Assembly (NCBI GenBank): GCA_003342895.1
Contig: PTFA01000085.1
Coordinates: 1,638,671 to 1,702,670, forward strand
Length of the DNA stretch: 64,000 nt
Direction: 5' to 3'
Origin: Casuarius casuarius
Taxonomy: Eukaryota; Chordata; Aves; Casuariiformes; Casuariidae
Shown here: piece after piece, positions 48,640 to 61,573 of the stretch
How the letters are laid out: every line of letters starts with the position of its first letter
How positions within the stretch are numbered: position 1 is the first letter of the stretch
Notes under the pieces: model-generated
Told to the model about the DNA's origin: nothing
Databases searched by the model: none
The model's input: the letters and a program-made list of their open reading frames with translations, nothing else
Translations under genes and position numbers: made by a program

Positions 48640-48669
48640 TCATATTTTTAATACCCTTATTTATAAGTT
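48640..48669. repeat. 30-bp exact dispersed repeat, copy A
   Basis: Identical over 30 bases to 50810-50839. The shared text begins 'tcatatttttaataccctta' and is not a simple repeat. Flanks on both sides diverge immediately. Confidence 0.95.
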
Positions 48670-50809
48670 TATTCTCATAACTGTCCTCTGCAAGGATCTT
48701 TACATAAAACTTTGCACCTCCTTATTTACAGGATCTGTCATGAAATAAGTCAGTCCCTTCAATGCCTTTGGGCAGGGGATTGTGTTCCTTGTTCCAGTGT
48801 GCCACTGCCTCTGGTCATCAAAACATTCACAGCATTCAGCAGTACTTGGGATTTGATTTCAGCATATGCTTTTGTTATTGTTACAAGTGGAATTACTTCA
48901 GTCCTTCTAAACTAGCTGCAACGTGGCTCAGACATCCCCACAGGGTAATGACTTCCACTTTGCAGTGCATTAAGATGGGGTGACCAAAACAGCAGCTCTG
49001 CCACAAGTTACTGTCACAGCAACAGTAACAAAATCAACTCTCATTTAGTAAAGTAGCACTTACCAACGTCTCCCCACCAGACCTGGAACACAAAACGTGT
49101 CAGTTTGTTTGCTTTCGCACCAGTATTTAAACCACAGCACAAGGAGGAAAGCTGAACATAGTCCATGCCTGCTCAAAAGATGCTCAGCATCTGACAAAAT
49201 TACTGTAAAACACTCTTAATGAAACAGCTTGTAAATGGAGAAGGTAGAAGAGTGGTTACATTTTCAGCAGCCTTTTCACATGGGGGGGTGACAAACAGAA
49301 GAGGAGCAGAGGGGACCACCGATGGCAATAACTGCTACAACCACCTAAGACTGATTTGCTGCTGAACAGAAACAAAACTGCCAGTCTTGCTTTCTCAGGA
49401 GAAGCTCTANGTTAAATATGGCACAGATGTGACCATGCTGCAAGTCAGCAAGGCTAAAGACTATTGCGATCATACCACTGCTCTGACACCGCGTAACACC
49501 TTCACTACATGCATCAATTCTGCATACACACAATTAGCTTCTCAAGAAGCTAGTATGAGAGTTCATAGGTAACAGATTAAATTACCTCAATACAGGTGAA
49601 AATGATACTGTTTGCAAGTTATTCACATCTATCCCCTAGTCAATCCAACTTAAAATATATTTCAAATATTTATTTTGTTTTATTCAAAGTTATCTCTTGC
49701 CAGTTTGCATATATCAGAGGCTGCAAATCACTCCTAGAAGTCATCTACCNCAAGTTTCCTACAAAAAAATTGTGCGCTGGACAAGCAGTTGTGTGTGCTT
49801 TGACCACAGTCAATTAGTTTCCAACCTACTGTCATCTTATACTCTTCCATGTAGCCAGCAGTTGCATATACCTTTTGTCTTAGCTTACAGAGCAGTTGGG
49901 AGGGGTTGATGTTTGAGGGTCTTCAGGTTTGGTTTATTTGTTTATTGTGCCTCACACAACGGAACCCAGGAGGCCACCTGACTGATACAAACGAAGACAG
50001 ANGCTGATTATACAGAAATGATTCTTAGAACTGGGCAACAGATCATCAATAGAATTTATGGTACTTTATATCTAGCACAGAATTCAGGGGTACATATTTT
50101 ATTTTTTTCTTGAAGTTAATCTCTTCTATATTATGACTGGAAACTGTCTGTTAGTGACAAATGAGTACGTATTTTAAAGAAAACAAATAAGAGGTCAAAG
50201 AGGATATAAGAAAACTCCAAAGCCCAGCAAATTCATCCTGTTTTGGAGTAGTTTTGAGTACATTCTAGGCTTAAAAATTGGCCTAAGCTATTAAAAAGGG
50301 GGGGTGTTGCCTAATTTTACATGCAAAATTATTTATATTCTATCAAAAAAAGTGATTTACAGTAATTAGAAATGGCTCCCTGCCCCAAATTGCATAGCAG
50401 ATTTTGTATTATTTAATCTTATAAGAAATAATCAAGCAGAAAATATTAGCTACAACTACAAAACTACTGCTGCTGAGTCTCATAAACAACTAGTTTAAAA
50501 TATGCGGCCAAAGTATTTGAATCTCAGCATCAACACTGTTGATTTTACTGCAATTCTGACTTATCTGTTACTTCCTAGTCAGCTACTACACTGCATGCAC
50601 ATTCTTTCACTGGTCAACAAATAATTCAGATTTGATTAGTATTATCATTCAAATGTAACTATTAAGAATTTATTCTAATTGTCAATACTATTGAATATGA
50701 TGTTTATAGCATACTTTAAGCTTATCCTAAAAAAAGTGAACTCAATTCATGTCAAGTTCTGCCTATTTAAGCTAAAGCATATTCATCCTCTATCTTGTAC
50801 AGGAATGGA

Positions 50810-50839
50810 TCATATTTTTAATACCCTTATTTATAAGTT
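50810..50839. repeat. 30-bp exact dispersed repeat, copy B
   Basis: Exact match to 48640-48669, in the same orientation and 2,170 bp downstream. Too long for a usual target-site duplication. Confidence 0.95.
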
Positions 50840-53800
50840 ACACAGCATCCCTTATGCAGTGGTCACATCAAATAATGGGATTCATTAGTCTACCACGTAA
50901 GTAGTTTTCACATCAAGAATAATATATGTTTTTTTTTCCCCCCCTCCAAAACACTCTTCAGGTCAAGAGACAAATCTGTACTTCTTTACCATAAGAGGTG
51001 TAACATATTGTAAAAGTATTCATACTGCAAAATGCAATATTCTTTTGCAAGTAAAGACACCATTGGATTGCCTGCTGTGACTAATTTTCCAGACACAATT
51101 TTTGACTCTTTTCTCTGGCTCCCTGTTTTAACTAATTTTGGGGGCCCTGAAGTCTATTCCCACTAGGGGAGAACAAGAACAAATCCGGTGCTTCTCTGAT
51201 ATATGACATCACTTACAGAGAATAAATGCAAATTTCTGTGTTCCTAATCATGGCTGATCAGCAAAACAGCTGATCAAATACCAGAGCATACCTTCGTTCA
51301 GTGACACAAACATTTTAGCTGGTCTTATTTAGGGTACACTTCCAGGCACCACTGTCGCAGGCATACTGACTTAAGGGCTTCCAACTGGCTGCCTGCTTCT
51401 GCCTTCAGGCTGCCCATTTGGTTATGCTGGTACAATTGTCTGCAAGGCCAGACTGTGAATCGGATAAGCAAATTGATCCAGGTTAAAAAGTACTTTCTCT
51501 TCTTAATGTGTACGTACTTTGTTCACAAGCATAGCTGCATAAACAGCTGTGCTGCCACAACCAAGGGAATAAGGTGGGAACCCCTTTAGCCAGCATTGCA
51601 AACAGGACAATTGCTTACTGAAGCAATTACAGTGTTAACTCTTACTGCTTTTTGCATAGCAGTGATAGGTAGTTTGATAATTGTCAGTTATCTGCTACCA
51701 ATTCAAAGCTTTCTTTTAATGTTGCCGTTTTTCAGTGTCTAAATACCTCTGACAACTAGTAATACAGCTAGTGAGTACTGGTGAAACTGAAAATGAAGTG
51801 ATGTTCAAGTGTAAGTAGGGAGTAGAGGAGTGCCTACGAATGGAAAACAAAAGAAACGCACAGCACAGAAGAAATGCACAGCAAAATCATTACGGCCAGT
51901 AATGACCAAAGAACGATGTTTCTTTCTAATTATATAAATAGAAGGCACATGCTGGCCCACTCATACTGACAGGCTACTGATGCTGAAGCTATTGTTAGTT
52001 TTGAAATTCAGGTTCTGGAAAGGCCTGAGCTTTAACAATTTAAACACAAATCTGATTCCAGTTTAAACCTTGTGTCTAACTTTCATCCTTCCACTCTATT
52101 CTGAATACAGCACAGGCAGTGCAATTTCATACCGCAGTCTCAGATCAGCTTATGGTAGCTNAAGTGCCAAGGGATATTCTGGTGAAGAAAGGAGTGTTTG
52201 CTTCATTCTCCAACAGCCTTGAAGGGCTTCAGCAGCACTGGGAGATGCTCAAGCTTAGCCAGCCAAATAGCATATGGCTACACATCCCTTCATAATTAAT
52301 GTGATCATTCTGGAAGCTGCATTGAAACTATGGTGCCCCTTTTCACTTTTATCCAAAACCAGGACTTATTTTTTACATCAGGCCATAAATGNATTGTTTG
52401 GAAGCCCGACATGTCATGAAGTTGGAACTGGCATTTTAAAGTCTCAAGTGCAAGTAGTTTGGGGGTACTCAGTGAAAATCCTAACCATTTTAATTTTCCC
52501 TACTGCAATATGCCAGAACAGGTCAAAAGTTCATTTTGAAACAGGTTTTAAGCATCAGCTAAAAATGTCATAAAAGGTTTCAGCATTAAGTACTACATTT
52601 GCTCTACAATTCAATTTAACGCTTCAGCCATGTTTGTGAGGTGACTTGCAATGTGAGGTAATTTGCACAGTGATGAATGTATACGCATAGCTATCCTGGT
52701 GCAGTGTCCCTGCTCTCATATGCTTGGTGTACATGCAGGACTCCTTTTTTTCGTCCTACAAACACCTCTTGTTTTCTATTAGTATATACTGATCACCAGA
52801 AATAGAGCAATTATTCATAAAAAAGTGGTTTTAAAGTTCACCTCCATTTTAAATAACGTAATCTGCAAGCCAGTGCCATGTCCCTATTACACAAAATTCA
52901 GCTGCCATCACTGTGACAAAGAATGGATTATAAGCCATTCTTGCAGGTTTGGCTCTTGGAATAAGGAAATTTTTCACTATGAGTTATCAAAAAGCTCATA
53001 TTCGTATAAGCCCAGTCAGTATGTAATCCTGCTTTCACAGACTTGCTATAAAATTTACTACTCATTAAGATCAAATTGTTATAGTCTACTAATGGGGCTT
53101 CATGAAATAAACATGACATTTCAAAACTAAATCCCTAATCCTTTCAAATGGCAGCTTATTGATAGCTACTCTCCTGAGGCTAACGCCGGAACAAGCCTGG
53201 AAGATATTTCCTACCATTTTGTCCATGTCAGAGCACTGTCTCCCTAAGACAGCTTGCACTGTTGCTGCTTATACACCACCCAACTGTGAACCTTTACAAA
53301 CAGCACTATTTCCATCACTTAATGGTCCACTGGTATTTTTAGAACCACTTAGGTGGTGCTTTACTTAAATTTATTCAAAGTACCAACCTATGGCACCAAA
53401 TTCAAAAGAAAAGAGGATAAGGGATTTTACTCTAGCAAACTGTGAATACAAGCCGCTCACCTCAAAAGGTCTCTGAAACACACAACATCTAAAAATTGTC
53501 ACCAGGTGAGCTGCGTGAGACCTATCATTTTTGCTGTGGCATGGCGAAGGGTGAATTAGTTATGCCACAATTTGAATGGGAGGCTCTACCGGCCATCTTT
53601 TTCCAGATGAACTCGAGAACAGCCAAGTTAAAATACTTTTTTAGAGCATTTTTGCTATAAACTAATTAAAAAATAAAATGTAAGGGGGCAGGGGAAGTGG
53701 TAGTCTACATAAAAAAAAAAAAAGCAGTCTCTTCAATAAAGTTAAATTCATATAAGAAGCTTAGTTGTGCTCCTCAGCTTGAAAGCTACTGGGCACTCCT

Positions 53801-53905
53801 CTCTCTGACATTAATGCTGGACATCAAACTGCAGAGATTATTTACTGGGCTTATCAGCAGTAACAAAACAGGTCTCAGAGTAAAACAGAGGGACATTTAA
53901 TTGTG

Positions 53906-53949
53906 TTCTATTCTGTATTTGCGAGGATTCTATTCTGTATTTGTGAGGA
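53906..53949. repeat. 22-bp tandem duplication, one mismatch
   Basis: Two adjoining 22-bp units (53906-53927 and 53928-53949) differ at one position, a C/T at a CpG, which is consistent with methylation-linked deamination after duplication. Confidence 0.95.
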
Positions 53950-53970
53950 AAGGAAAAGCACAATTGCCAC

Positions 53971-54064
53971 CTGAGTATAAATAGAATATATTGATAATAC
54001 TGTAGTTCTTAACAGTTTTGAGGAATTATCTTGGAGTATGATGAGAATATTTACTGTGTCTTGA
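53971..54064 (-). other. Weak exon-like open block
   Basis: On the minus strand a T-rich acceptor (cttctttttttaag) precedes 94 nt that stay open in one frame and end at CTCAG followed by GTGGCA. The predicted peptide (QDTVNILIILQDNSSKLLRT) looks like part of a helical repeat, but AT-rich random sequence produces the same residues. Unrecognised. Confidence 0.1.
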
Positions 54065-54360
54065 CTTAAAAAAAGAAGAATGGGGGTCACAGACAGGTTT
54101 TNTTGAGAAAATAAATATTAGCAAGAAAGCAGGAAAATTGTCTGGCAGTATGACATTTACCTAAGCAGAAAGTGGACTATACAATTATGTATCTACCCTT
54201 TGTTCAAGTGTCCTTACTTGAATTTGCACTGACGACAAAGTTCTGACAAGAAAAGATTTCATTTGCTTCAGAGTAGATACTTATTATGAAATAGATGATC
54301 TTCAGAAAAGATCACAAACTGTAGGGACTCAATGACTAGCATATTTAATTTTTTTAAAAA

Positions 54361-54396
<36 letters not shown>

Positions 54397-55017
54397 GTAC
54401 ATATACATAAGCATCTCAGACACATACACACAAAGCCTTTTGTTGGGCCTTTTCCAGGTGTTACCTGACCATTCACTTTGATTTAACCAAAGTGTGCACA
54501 CATATATATACTTGAGATTTCACAAGTGTCACATAACACACTGTTCCAACCACTGAAGGAGCTACAGTTAAAGCTAGTCGAGGCCAATGACCTTTGTCCA
54601 GATCAGTACAATATTGCTGATGGCAAACGCTTAGTGCAGCATTTACTAAAGCAATGAAGAGGCACAGGCCTCAACACCAGAAAGTAAGATTCCTTGTCAA
54701 AACAATTATCAATGCTTGTATTTAGTTACCCACATTTTCCTGCCCACGGGCCCCAGAGCAGTTGCTAACCTTCTTTTTGAAGTAGTTACTTCAAAAGTAG
54801 TTACAAACATTTGTAGTTTTCTCTTTGAAAACTACATCATTGCATTTACCCTGTTAGCTCTTTAAGATCATGCAAAGTCAAATTTTTGTATGCATTTCAT
54901 AACTACCAGGTCTTACATACACAAATGTGCATCANGTCCTTTGAAACTGAAGCCCGCAGACTCTTCCCTCCCGAGACCNACTTCCTGTGCACCAAAACTG
55001 GTCACTGGATTTAGTCA
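54065..55017. other. Gene-free interval with AC/AT microsatellite
   Basis: Apart from the AC/AT microsatellite (54360-54408), no gene, repeat family or motif cluster is supported. Near 54781 a short 'agtagttac' motif occurs twice within about 20 bp. Confidence 0.55.
54360..54408. repeat. (AC)n(AT)n compound microsatellite
   Basis: About fourteen AC units run into AT units with a GTAC interruption. It is the longest dinucleotide repeat in the window and likely polymorphic. Confidence 0.95.
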
Positions 55018-55329
55018 TCACATGGCTTGAGCCACCACGTGAAACAACTGATATAAGGCAATTGAGGAAAAGGAGGATCTTAACTTTGCAAAGCAATCAT
55101 TCAAATGGCACGCTAAAACTATGCAATCACGCAGCCATGTGTTAGCATCTCTGATGAAAAAATTCACAGCAACCTTGAGGATTCCAACAAGGCGTTTAGG
55201 GAGTAGTGCAGGAAATGACAGGTTGTTACAATATGGGCCTTTTACCAAAATCTCGAGGCATTGCCATAATAATAAAGGATGTTCTACTTCATCTTTTCCA
55301 GAAGGTCCACTGACAGAGAAAGAGTGCAT
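55018..55329 (-). other. Weak exon-like or terminal open block
   Basis: On the minus strand a good acceptor (tttatttcttgtttttctgccattag) is followed directly by an ATG and 103 open codons to a TGA. The peptide contains segments such as HPLLLWQCLEILVKG and LLPKRLVGILKVAVNFF, which are compatible with amphipathic helices, but no family is recognised. Only about a quarter of codons begin with G, so the coding signature is weaker than at 16 kb. It could be a real 3' exon or chance. Confidence 0.15.
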
Positions 55330-55372
55330 CTAATGGCAGAAAAACAAGAAATAAATGGAAGAGAANCATCTA

Positions 55373-55400
55373 AAATGAGGCCACTGAAATGAGGCCACTG
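55373..55400. repeat. 14-bp perfect tandem duplication
   Basis: The unit 'aaatgaggccactg' occurs twice in direct abutment. A short recent duplication of no apparent function. Confidence 0.95.
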
Positions 55401-55527
55401 CAAGTAATCTTAAGGAATAGTCCCAATTTTTTCATCGCGATTTGTAAACCATGCTTTTCCATGAAAATACAGTTGTATATTAAACATACCCCTATCCATG
55501 TCTTCATGCTTCAGGCTAGGCAGATTT

Positions 55528-55555
55528 AAAAAAACAAAACAAAACAAAACAAAAC
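55528..55555. repeat. (AAAAC)n microsatellite
   Basis: Four to five AAAAC units after an A run. Confidence 0.9.
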
Positions 55556-57604
55556 TACNGCCATGTAATATTGGTATCAATGTTTTGATCTAATTATTAG
55601 GCAGGAAAGGGAAAAAAAATGAGATGAAATTCAGAATTTGAAGGCCAGACCACATATAATTTAAAAAAAAAAGACACAGACTAACAGTTTAAGAAACAAG
55701 TAGCGAACATCCTTTTCAAGTGAGAAATGGAAGTTTATGTGCATTAGCACAGACCTCTTATTTATATCTATAGAAATCTAGTTTTTAGAAACCTCAGAGA
55801 ATGCCTGACCTCAGAAATTGATATATTTATGTAAAAATGTGTTTGTTCATCTGGTTAGTTGCTTTCTTCAAATACACAGAATTTATGTTCTAAAAAGCGT
55901 ATGTTCTTAGTCAGAATCACTATGGCAAAAGTAACTACTCAGGAGTTGCTTCTCTACATAGATTTTTTAAATAAGGACAAACCAGAAAGACAACTGTGTG
56001 CTTTCTCAGTGTTTCTGGGTTTCATTAAATGGGCCACAGCCAAGTCATTGTGGTCTAGAATAGAATGCAAAGAGAACACAAGGATCTTGCATGTAGGAAT
56101 TTAACACCAGAACAGGGAAAACTTGTTTTAAAAGTAATTTTATCATCAGATATCCTTAACAGTATCAGCTCCTCTACAGGCTCGTTTGGGGAGAGAAAGT
56201 TTAAGTTGCTTACAGATTAGTTATGACCCTGTATCACAACTTCTTTCCTGGAACTGACATTGCTGATACTTCCCAGATTCTAAACCACTGAAAAGTACCT
56301 TTCTATGAGGTCAATAAGGAAAAAAAAAATGCATATACTATTAGCTTCAGCCTAAAGGAGAACTGAACCCAAGACTAATTGTTCAGACGTTGCTGCTCAC
56401 CTGTTCAGGCAAACAAAGGCAACTGTCAACTGCCATTGATCATTTATTTTATGTATAGAGTGAATCTTAAATCACTGTCTCTTTGGAAAGAAAGAGAAAA
56501 TTGAGATAGATACTGAACTGTCAAAAGCAGAAAGCTTTGTAATTGAGAGTCTTTCATTAAAACTTTTGAACTTAAGGCAACCAGTGGGAGTTCGAACTAT
56601 TGAGCTTTTAACCATCATGACAATTCGCTAATGAACACATACCTGTAGAGACCCTGCACCAGAGAAATGCTAGAGGCTTTATTTCTTCTTACAAGTAACA
56701 GTCTTGGGAAGCTATGCATAACCAGGGCAAAAGCCAAATCTCTTTGAGCATATGTGACTTAAATACCTTAGAAAGTGCTGAATTTCAGCCAGTAGGAACA
56801 GGTTACAGGTATTACAAATTAATATATAAACACTGGTTCAGCACTCTGACAATAGCAAAACTAGACAGAAACAAGTACAATACACAGATCAGCTAACTTT
56901 TTGTTTTTCAATGTTTAATGCATTTTTCGACTTTGTGCAAACTCTGTGGAATTTGCCTATTACCTATTACTTAGAGCTATGATTTTAAATAAATCAGTGT
57001 AGACTTCAAAACAGACTGAATAAATATTTTTTGAATTTAAATATCTTCTAAAAATAGTCATTGCTTATATTTACAATCCTTCTAAAGTTCTTGGGCGAAT
57101 TTTCAAGACAAGTAGTACATCTGTAAAACTGAGTGGCTTAACCATCTGAATTTACTCTGTAGACAAGGACTCTGGTTTAATTCCTCAACTGTTACAGAAA
57201 TATCTCACAAAGAAGAAAACATAGTTTAAGCAGTTTGCTGTCCCTACAGATGGCCAATTGAAATCTGAAACACCCATTTAGGAGAAATATAGCTCCAACC
57301 TCTCCAGAATGCTGATATCTCGAGGAGTCAGCATTGTCTTGTGTTCTCCAATTCCACAGTATCAAGAACAGACGGATCTATTCAGTGGATTTTTTTTTTC
57401 CCTAAGGTTTAACATGACAACATAACAGGATCAAGTTGAACTTAAATTATAGCTAAGATGCGCAGCTAGGAAAGAATGTGATTTCTTATTCCAATAATAT
57501 TTTTGCTTTCACTTTTTCCCTTTTACCCATTAGGACAAAACCATTAAGTTTTGAAGATTTATAGTAAGATGAAAGGAGGACAAAAAAGTTTAATCAGCAT
57601 ACAC

Positions 57605-57665
57605 TTACCTGGAACATGGGAGAGTAGTGCTCTAACCACTAGGCTATTATTCTCAACTGAGGGAA
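57605..57665 (-). repeat. MIR-like SINE, tRNA-derived head
   Basis: The minus strand reads 'aatagcctagtggttagagc', a clear tRNA-like SINE head. TAGCCTAGTGG fits the RNA polymerase III A-box pattern, while the B-box position (gttccaggt) is degenerate. Only the head survives. Its edges coincide with a good acceptor (gtcgtcttccctcag) and an excellent donor (CCAG followed by GTAAGTG), giving a 48-nt cassette at 57609-57656 that is open in one frame. Confidence 0.65.
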
Positions 57666-60600
57666 GACGACAGACATAGAAGTCTTTTGTTTTGATGCGA
57701 GTTTCTATCTGAATCTCAGTAACTCTCCTTCGAGTCAATACATGCCAACATATTTATGCTTTTAATGTATTTGTTTTGCCCCATTAACAAAATATTCTGT
57801 ATTTATAAAATTCAAAAATAACCCTCATTTCTAAACTTTTTTGCATAACATTTAGAGGCTATCAAGCCTTTCTATTTAAACTTCTGTGTTCTCTCAGAGA
57901 CTTTTGGCTCAATACATTCACTCCACTTTGCAAGAAATTCTGAAGTTTTAGACATGCATTTTTGTTAGAATCATAAACAAATGCACTCACATTTCAGAAA
58001 AACATTTCCAAATTCTTGAGCTGCCATAACAAGGAACTAGATCTCATCAACCCAATAGGTAGGGGGTCTGCATATCAAAGGATCAGGCTGTCTTCAAACC
58101 AGTTTCTTGTTTTTTTTTTTTTTAAAACAAATTTGATAAAAGCTAGCAGAATTCCAAGATTTCAGCAAATGTGTATATTTTGCTCACCATACTGTTCAGC
58201 AATTATTCCATCCTCCCCTGCCCCACAGGAACTCTTCAAGTAATTACTGAAGTGAAAGACAAGGTGTATAAAGAGGTAGAGAGGATTTATTTGGCATGAT
58301 TCTGTTTATGACCATCTGCCAAAATGAATGGGTGTATAAAGGGATTAATATTTTCTGATGCTTATGAAATATCAAAGGACCTCCAAAAGTCTATCATACT
58401 TTGTCACTGACATGCCTGTACTATGAATGCAGAGAATCACTTAAACAGAAATTTAACTTCAGTTAGTAGTATTTATATAATTCAAATTTGATTACTTCAT
58501 AATTTTGAATGTTTTCATTCATTATATCAAATACCAGTCAGTTAGAAAAGCATTACAATCTNATTTTTCCAGACAGGAAAATAAAATATTCAAGGGTAAG
58601 GCTTTAAAAAGCACATAAGAAATCTGCTGCAAGTCACACTGGAAGCCTGGGACAGAGTTAGTACCTGCATAGCAATCCCAGACTAGTATTATAACCACCA
58701 GCCCACCCTTTCTCAGTAAAAGCAAATGCCTCTCTAAACCAACTGCAAAGAGAAGCTCTTAATTATTCTGACCAGCAGATATAGCATTATTTATAAAGTG
58801 GCAAAGGTACCTTTAAGTGACCATCACTTCCACATGTGCTGTTGCAGAAGTCACTTACTTCCATGGCATTCACATGTTCCAAGTGAAAAGTAGTTTGGGG
58901 TTTGTTTGTTTGTTTTTTTCTGATTCATAATAGACTCTCCTTGTCAGCACTTCCTTGGAGATCTCAGCTAACTCATCCCCTATGTAGTTTAGCTTGTATG
59001 AGCTGATGGAATCATGAAAGACATAAAACTGCTTTAATTTGATTATCTAACGTTATTTTGATCTATCCAGACCATACAAACTAACAAAGAAATACTCTCT
59101 TACTAAAATACAGCACCTTTCATCACTTACACCTATAATCTTTTGCCATTTAAAAGTCCCAACATAAATTTAATTTTCCGTATGATCTGGCCTACTGTAA
59201 CTGTACTGATGAAATGCAAGAATATATTGAACTTTCGCTTCTTTCACACAGAGAGTTTAAGTCCAAGCTTTATTCCAGAGTGAATTTTGTAATAAATTTG
59301 GTGATACAATCTTAATTGTAAAAAGCTTTTTCCAGGTGGAAGTGCATTGACCAGAAGACTCCATTTCCAATCCCCTATCACCTGTAATAGAATATGACTG
59401 ATGGAATAATTTAAATAATATATTATGCATGTACTTATCCTACAGTCTCCACCTGGATATTTGAAAAAAGCATGTTTTTTAATAAAAACTGATATTAGAA
59501 ACATTCAGGTGTGTTTGAGGGCAGTACTATCATTCTGCTCTGTGTTGCTTTGCATTTCACATGAATTGAATCTATTTCAAGTTCTACTGGAAATACACAC
59601 CAAATTTCTTGAAAGANGTGCTAGAAATTCAGGTGGCCCCAGTTCAGAGACATGCTGTGTTCTCACACTATCTTTCTCATATATTTATACATTTGAAATG
59701 TTAAGAGGTCCTTCTTCCTAAAGCTCCTTGGAAAGTACCGTTATCTCACAGTGGATGGATAGCTGCCCTGATCCCGAACGTGTAGGTGTACTCATGGCTT
59801 TGACGGACTTCATCCTGCAAAGCTTCTGTTTCAGGTTATCATCAGTAGGTATTCCAGTGATCAGATCCCAAATCATGTTCCTTTTATTGCATACTAGCAC
59901 CTATTTGACTAACAAAGGAAAATATATCTCCTAAGAACACTGGAAGGATTTGGGGGTGTAGCTGCCTAATTGTTGCTCATCTGCCACAGACCTCTGAAAA
60001 TGCCACACACTTGCTTCTCTGTTGGTGGATTAAATAATTGCCTGCCTGCCAACAGCCTCTGTGCTNGAGTTGAACACTCTCTTCTCTGCTTTTTGCATCC
60101 TGCTGTTGGGTATTTTCTTGCATATGTGAGTATTGCTCAGCTGCCCCAAGGACAGGCCACAGTACTTGGCATACAGAAGAGAACAGAGGCAATGAAGGCA
60201 CCTGAACAGTTACGCCTCATATCAGAAAACACAGTAACACTTCCAAATTGGAGTATTTCAGCTTCCAGTTGAAAACTTAAAACAAACATTTTTCTAGTAT
60301 TCAAGTCTTAATGACAACAAAAATAAGCATTGTGGAAAGCTGTCAGTGTTCAACCAAAAGTTTGGTTTAAATGAAAATCCACATTTCTGGAGTGCAGTTT
60401 CAATAGAAAAATCTCAACTAGTTCTTCAGTACTGCAGGATACAAACTTTCAAGGTAAAGCTGAGCCAACATTAACAGCTTGCCACCACCCAAACAAAACA
60501 TCTACTTCCCTCCTCTCCCTAGGTACTCAGCTGACTGTTAACCTGAGAAAATTAATCCAGCATACAAAAAATGAAATATGGCTCTACTACACCTAATTCC

Positions 60601-61391
60601 CTCTGGATAATTTAGTGGACTGTGTTTAGTCCTTTATAAATAAGGCAGATAGTAATCTTCAACGTGTATATTTTCTATCTTTTCATTGTATGTTTTAGCT
60701 GAAAGTTAAAGACAGTGCCACTTTAGTTTCTTCCCAACATTAAACTATGCCATTCATTTAATTTTACATGGTCTGTATTTGAACTAATAAAATCTATGTT
60801 CCCTAAAGATTACAAGAAGATGAAAAATAGCTAAAGCACAAAGATCTCCTATAACTGTCCTCTGATTAATCAAATACCAGCTGTGTCAAGCATATTAATG
60901 ACTACTGGAATGTCACCACGTAGTAGACCACTATACGAGTTTGGTGCAACTCTAGTCAAAGATAAGAAATGTAACACTGCCTTCTATTTCGGTAAACTAA
61001 AACAGGGGAAAGCCACCATTTGGTGCACAGCTGCTTTGATCGCTGTGAACAATCAAATGGAGGGGAAGGCTGCTGATGTGTCCTTGATTTGATTAACTAC
61101 TGTATTGTGGTAACCAAAATGCCAAACTACGAGGAAATTCGATAGTATCTCCTACAGATGTACAAGGATAGGTAAATATGTGTAACAGTTGGGCTTGAGA
61201 ACAGAAACAACCTTTAAAAATTCTCAGTTCTCATTCTATGTATGTAAGCACGACAAGTCAGAAAGGTAAGCATAAATAACAATAGCTACTTAAGCTACGT
61301 CTGTGATTTGATGCTACAAATCATTCAGTGGCAATATCACTGCAACTCCCAGCTACTCATTCCCATCACTGAAAGGTTTTGTTGGTGTCAC
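57666..61391. other. Gene-free AT-rich interval
   Basis: No supported gene. A minus-strand frame at 59718-59900 looks moderately coding-like but lacks a good acceptor, and another at 59244-59381 follows an acceptor but is AT-driven. A T run lies at 58110-58123 and a TTTG repeat at 58897-58919. Confidence 0.5.
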
Positions 61392-61573
61392 TTAAGCCAG
61401 ACCAGTTTCCTGATCTGATTTAGAGTTTGGTTCCACAAACAATTGGGTTTGCTCAACTGGGGGTGGCACAGAAATAGCAATGAGTGGCTTGGACTGCATT
61501 TGAACTACATAAACCAATACTTTTGCTAAATGCTTCATATTGTCAAGTAACAGCCTGTTCCATGTGTCATCAT
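61392..61573 (-). other. Weak exon-like open block ending in a stop
   Basis: On the minus strand a strong acceptor (cttcactctgttttgttctgtag) is followed by 60 open codons ending in TAA. The peptide starts with D/T/W/N/R residues, includes LLLDNMKHLAKVLVYVVQMQ, then a Pro/Glu/Ser-rich tail. That layout could suit a last coding exon. No polyadenylation signal is evident in the 1 kb downstream on that strand, and no upstream exon is identifiable except a possible 24-nt block at 62118-62141. The product is not recognised. Confidence 0.18.

Larger units (their letters stand above)
46470..53905. other. Gene-free AT-rich interval
   Basis: No supported gene. It holds a T30 homopolymer (47242-47271) and two copies of an exact 30-bp sequence (48640-48669, 50810-50839). 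Plus-strand frames at 47284-47612 are open in two registers but have no recognisable product. Confidence 0.55.
55330..57600. other. Gene-free AT-rich interval
   Basis: It holds a 14-bp tandem duplication at 55373-55400 and an AAAAC microsatellite. No gene is supported. Confidence 0.55.

Noticed and set aside
56585..56605. tRNA B-box-like word (gttcgaact)
   Set aside because: The final base does not fit, no A box lies at proper spacing and no cloverleaf can be drawn.
59718..59900. Minus-strand frame with a fairly coding-like peptide (for example LITGIPTDDNLKQKLCRM)
   Set aside because: There is no usable acceptor directly upstream and the preceding frame carries a stop. The text includes C/D-box-like words, but they do not form a snoRNA layout.
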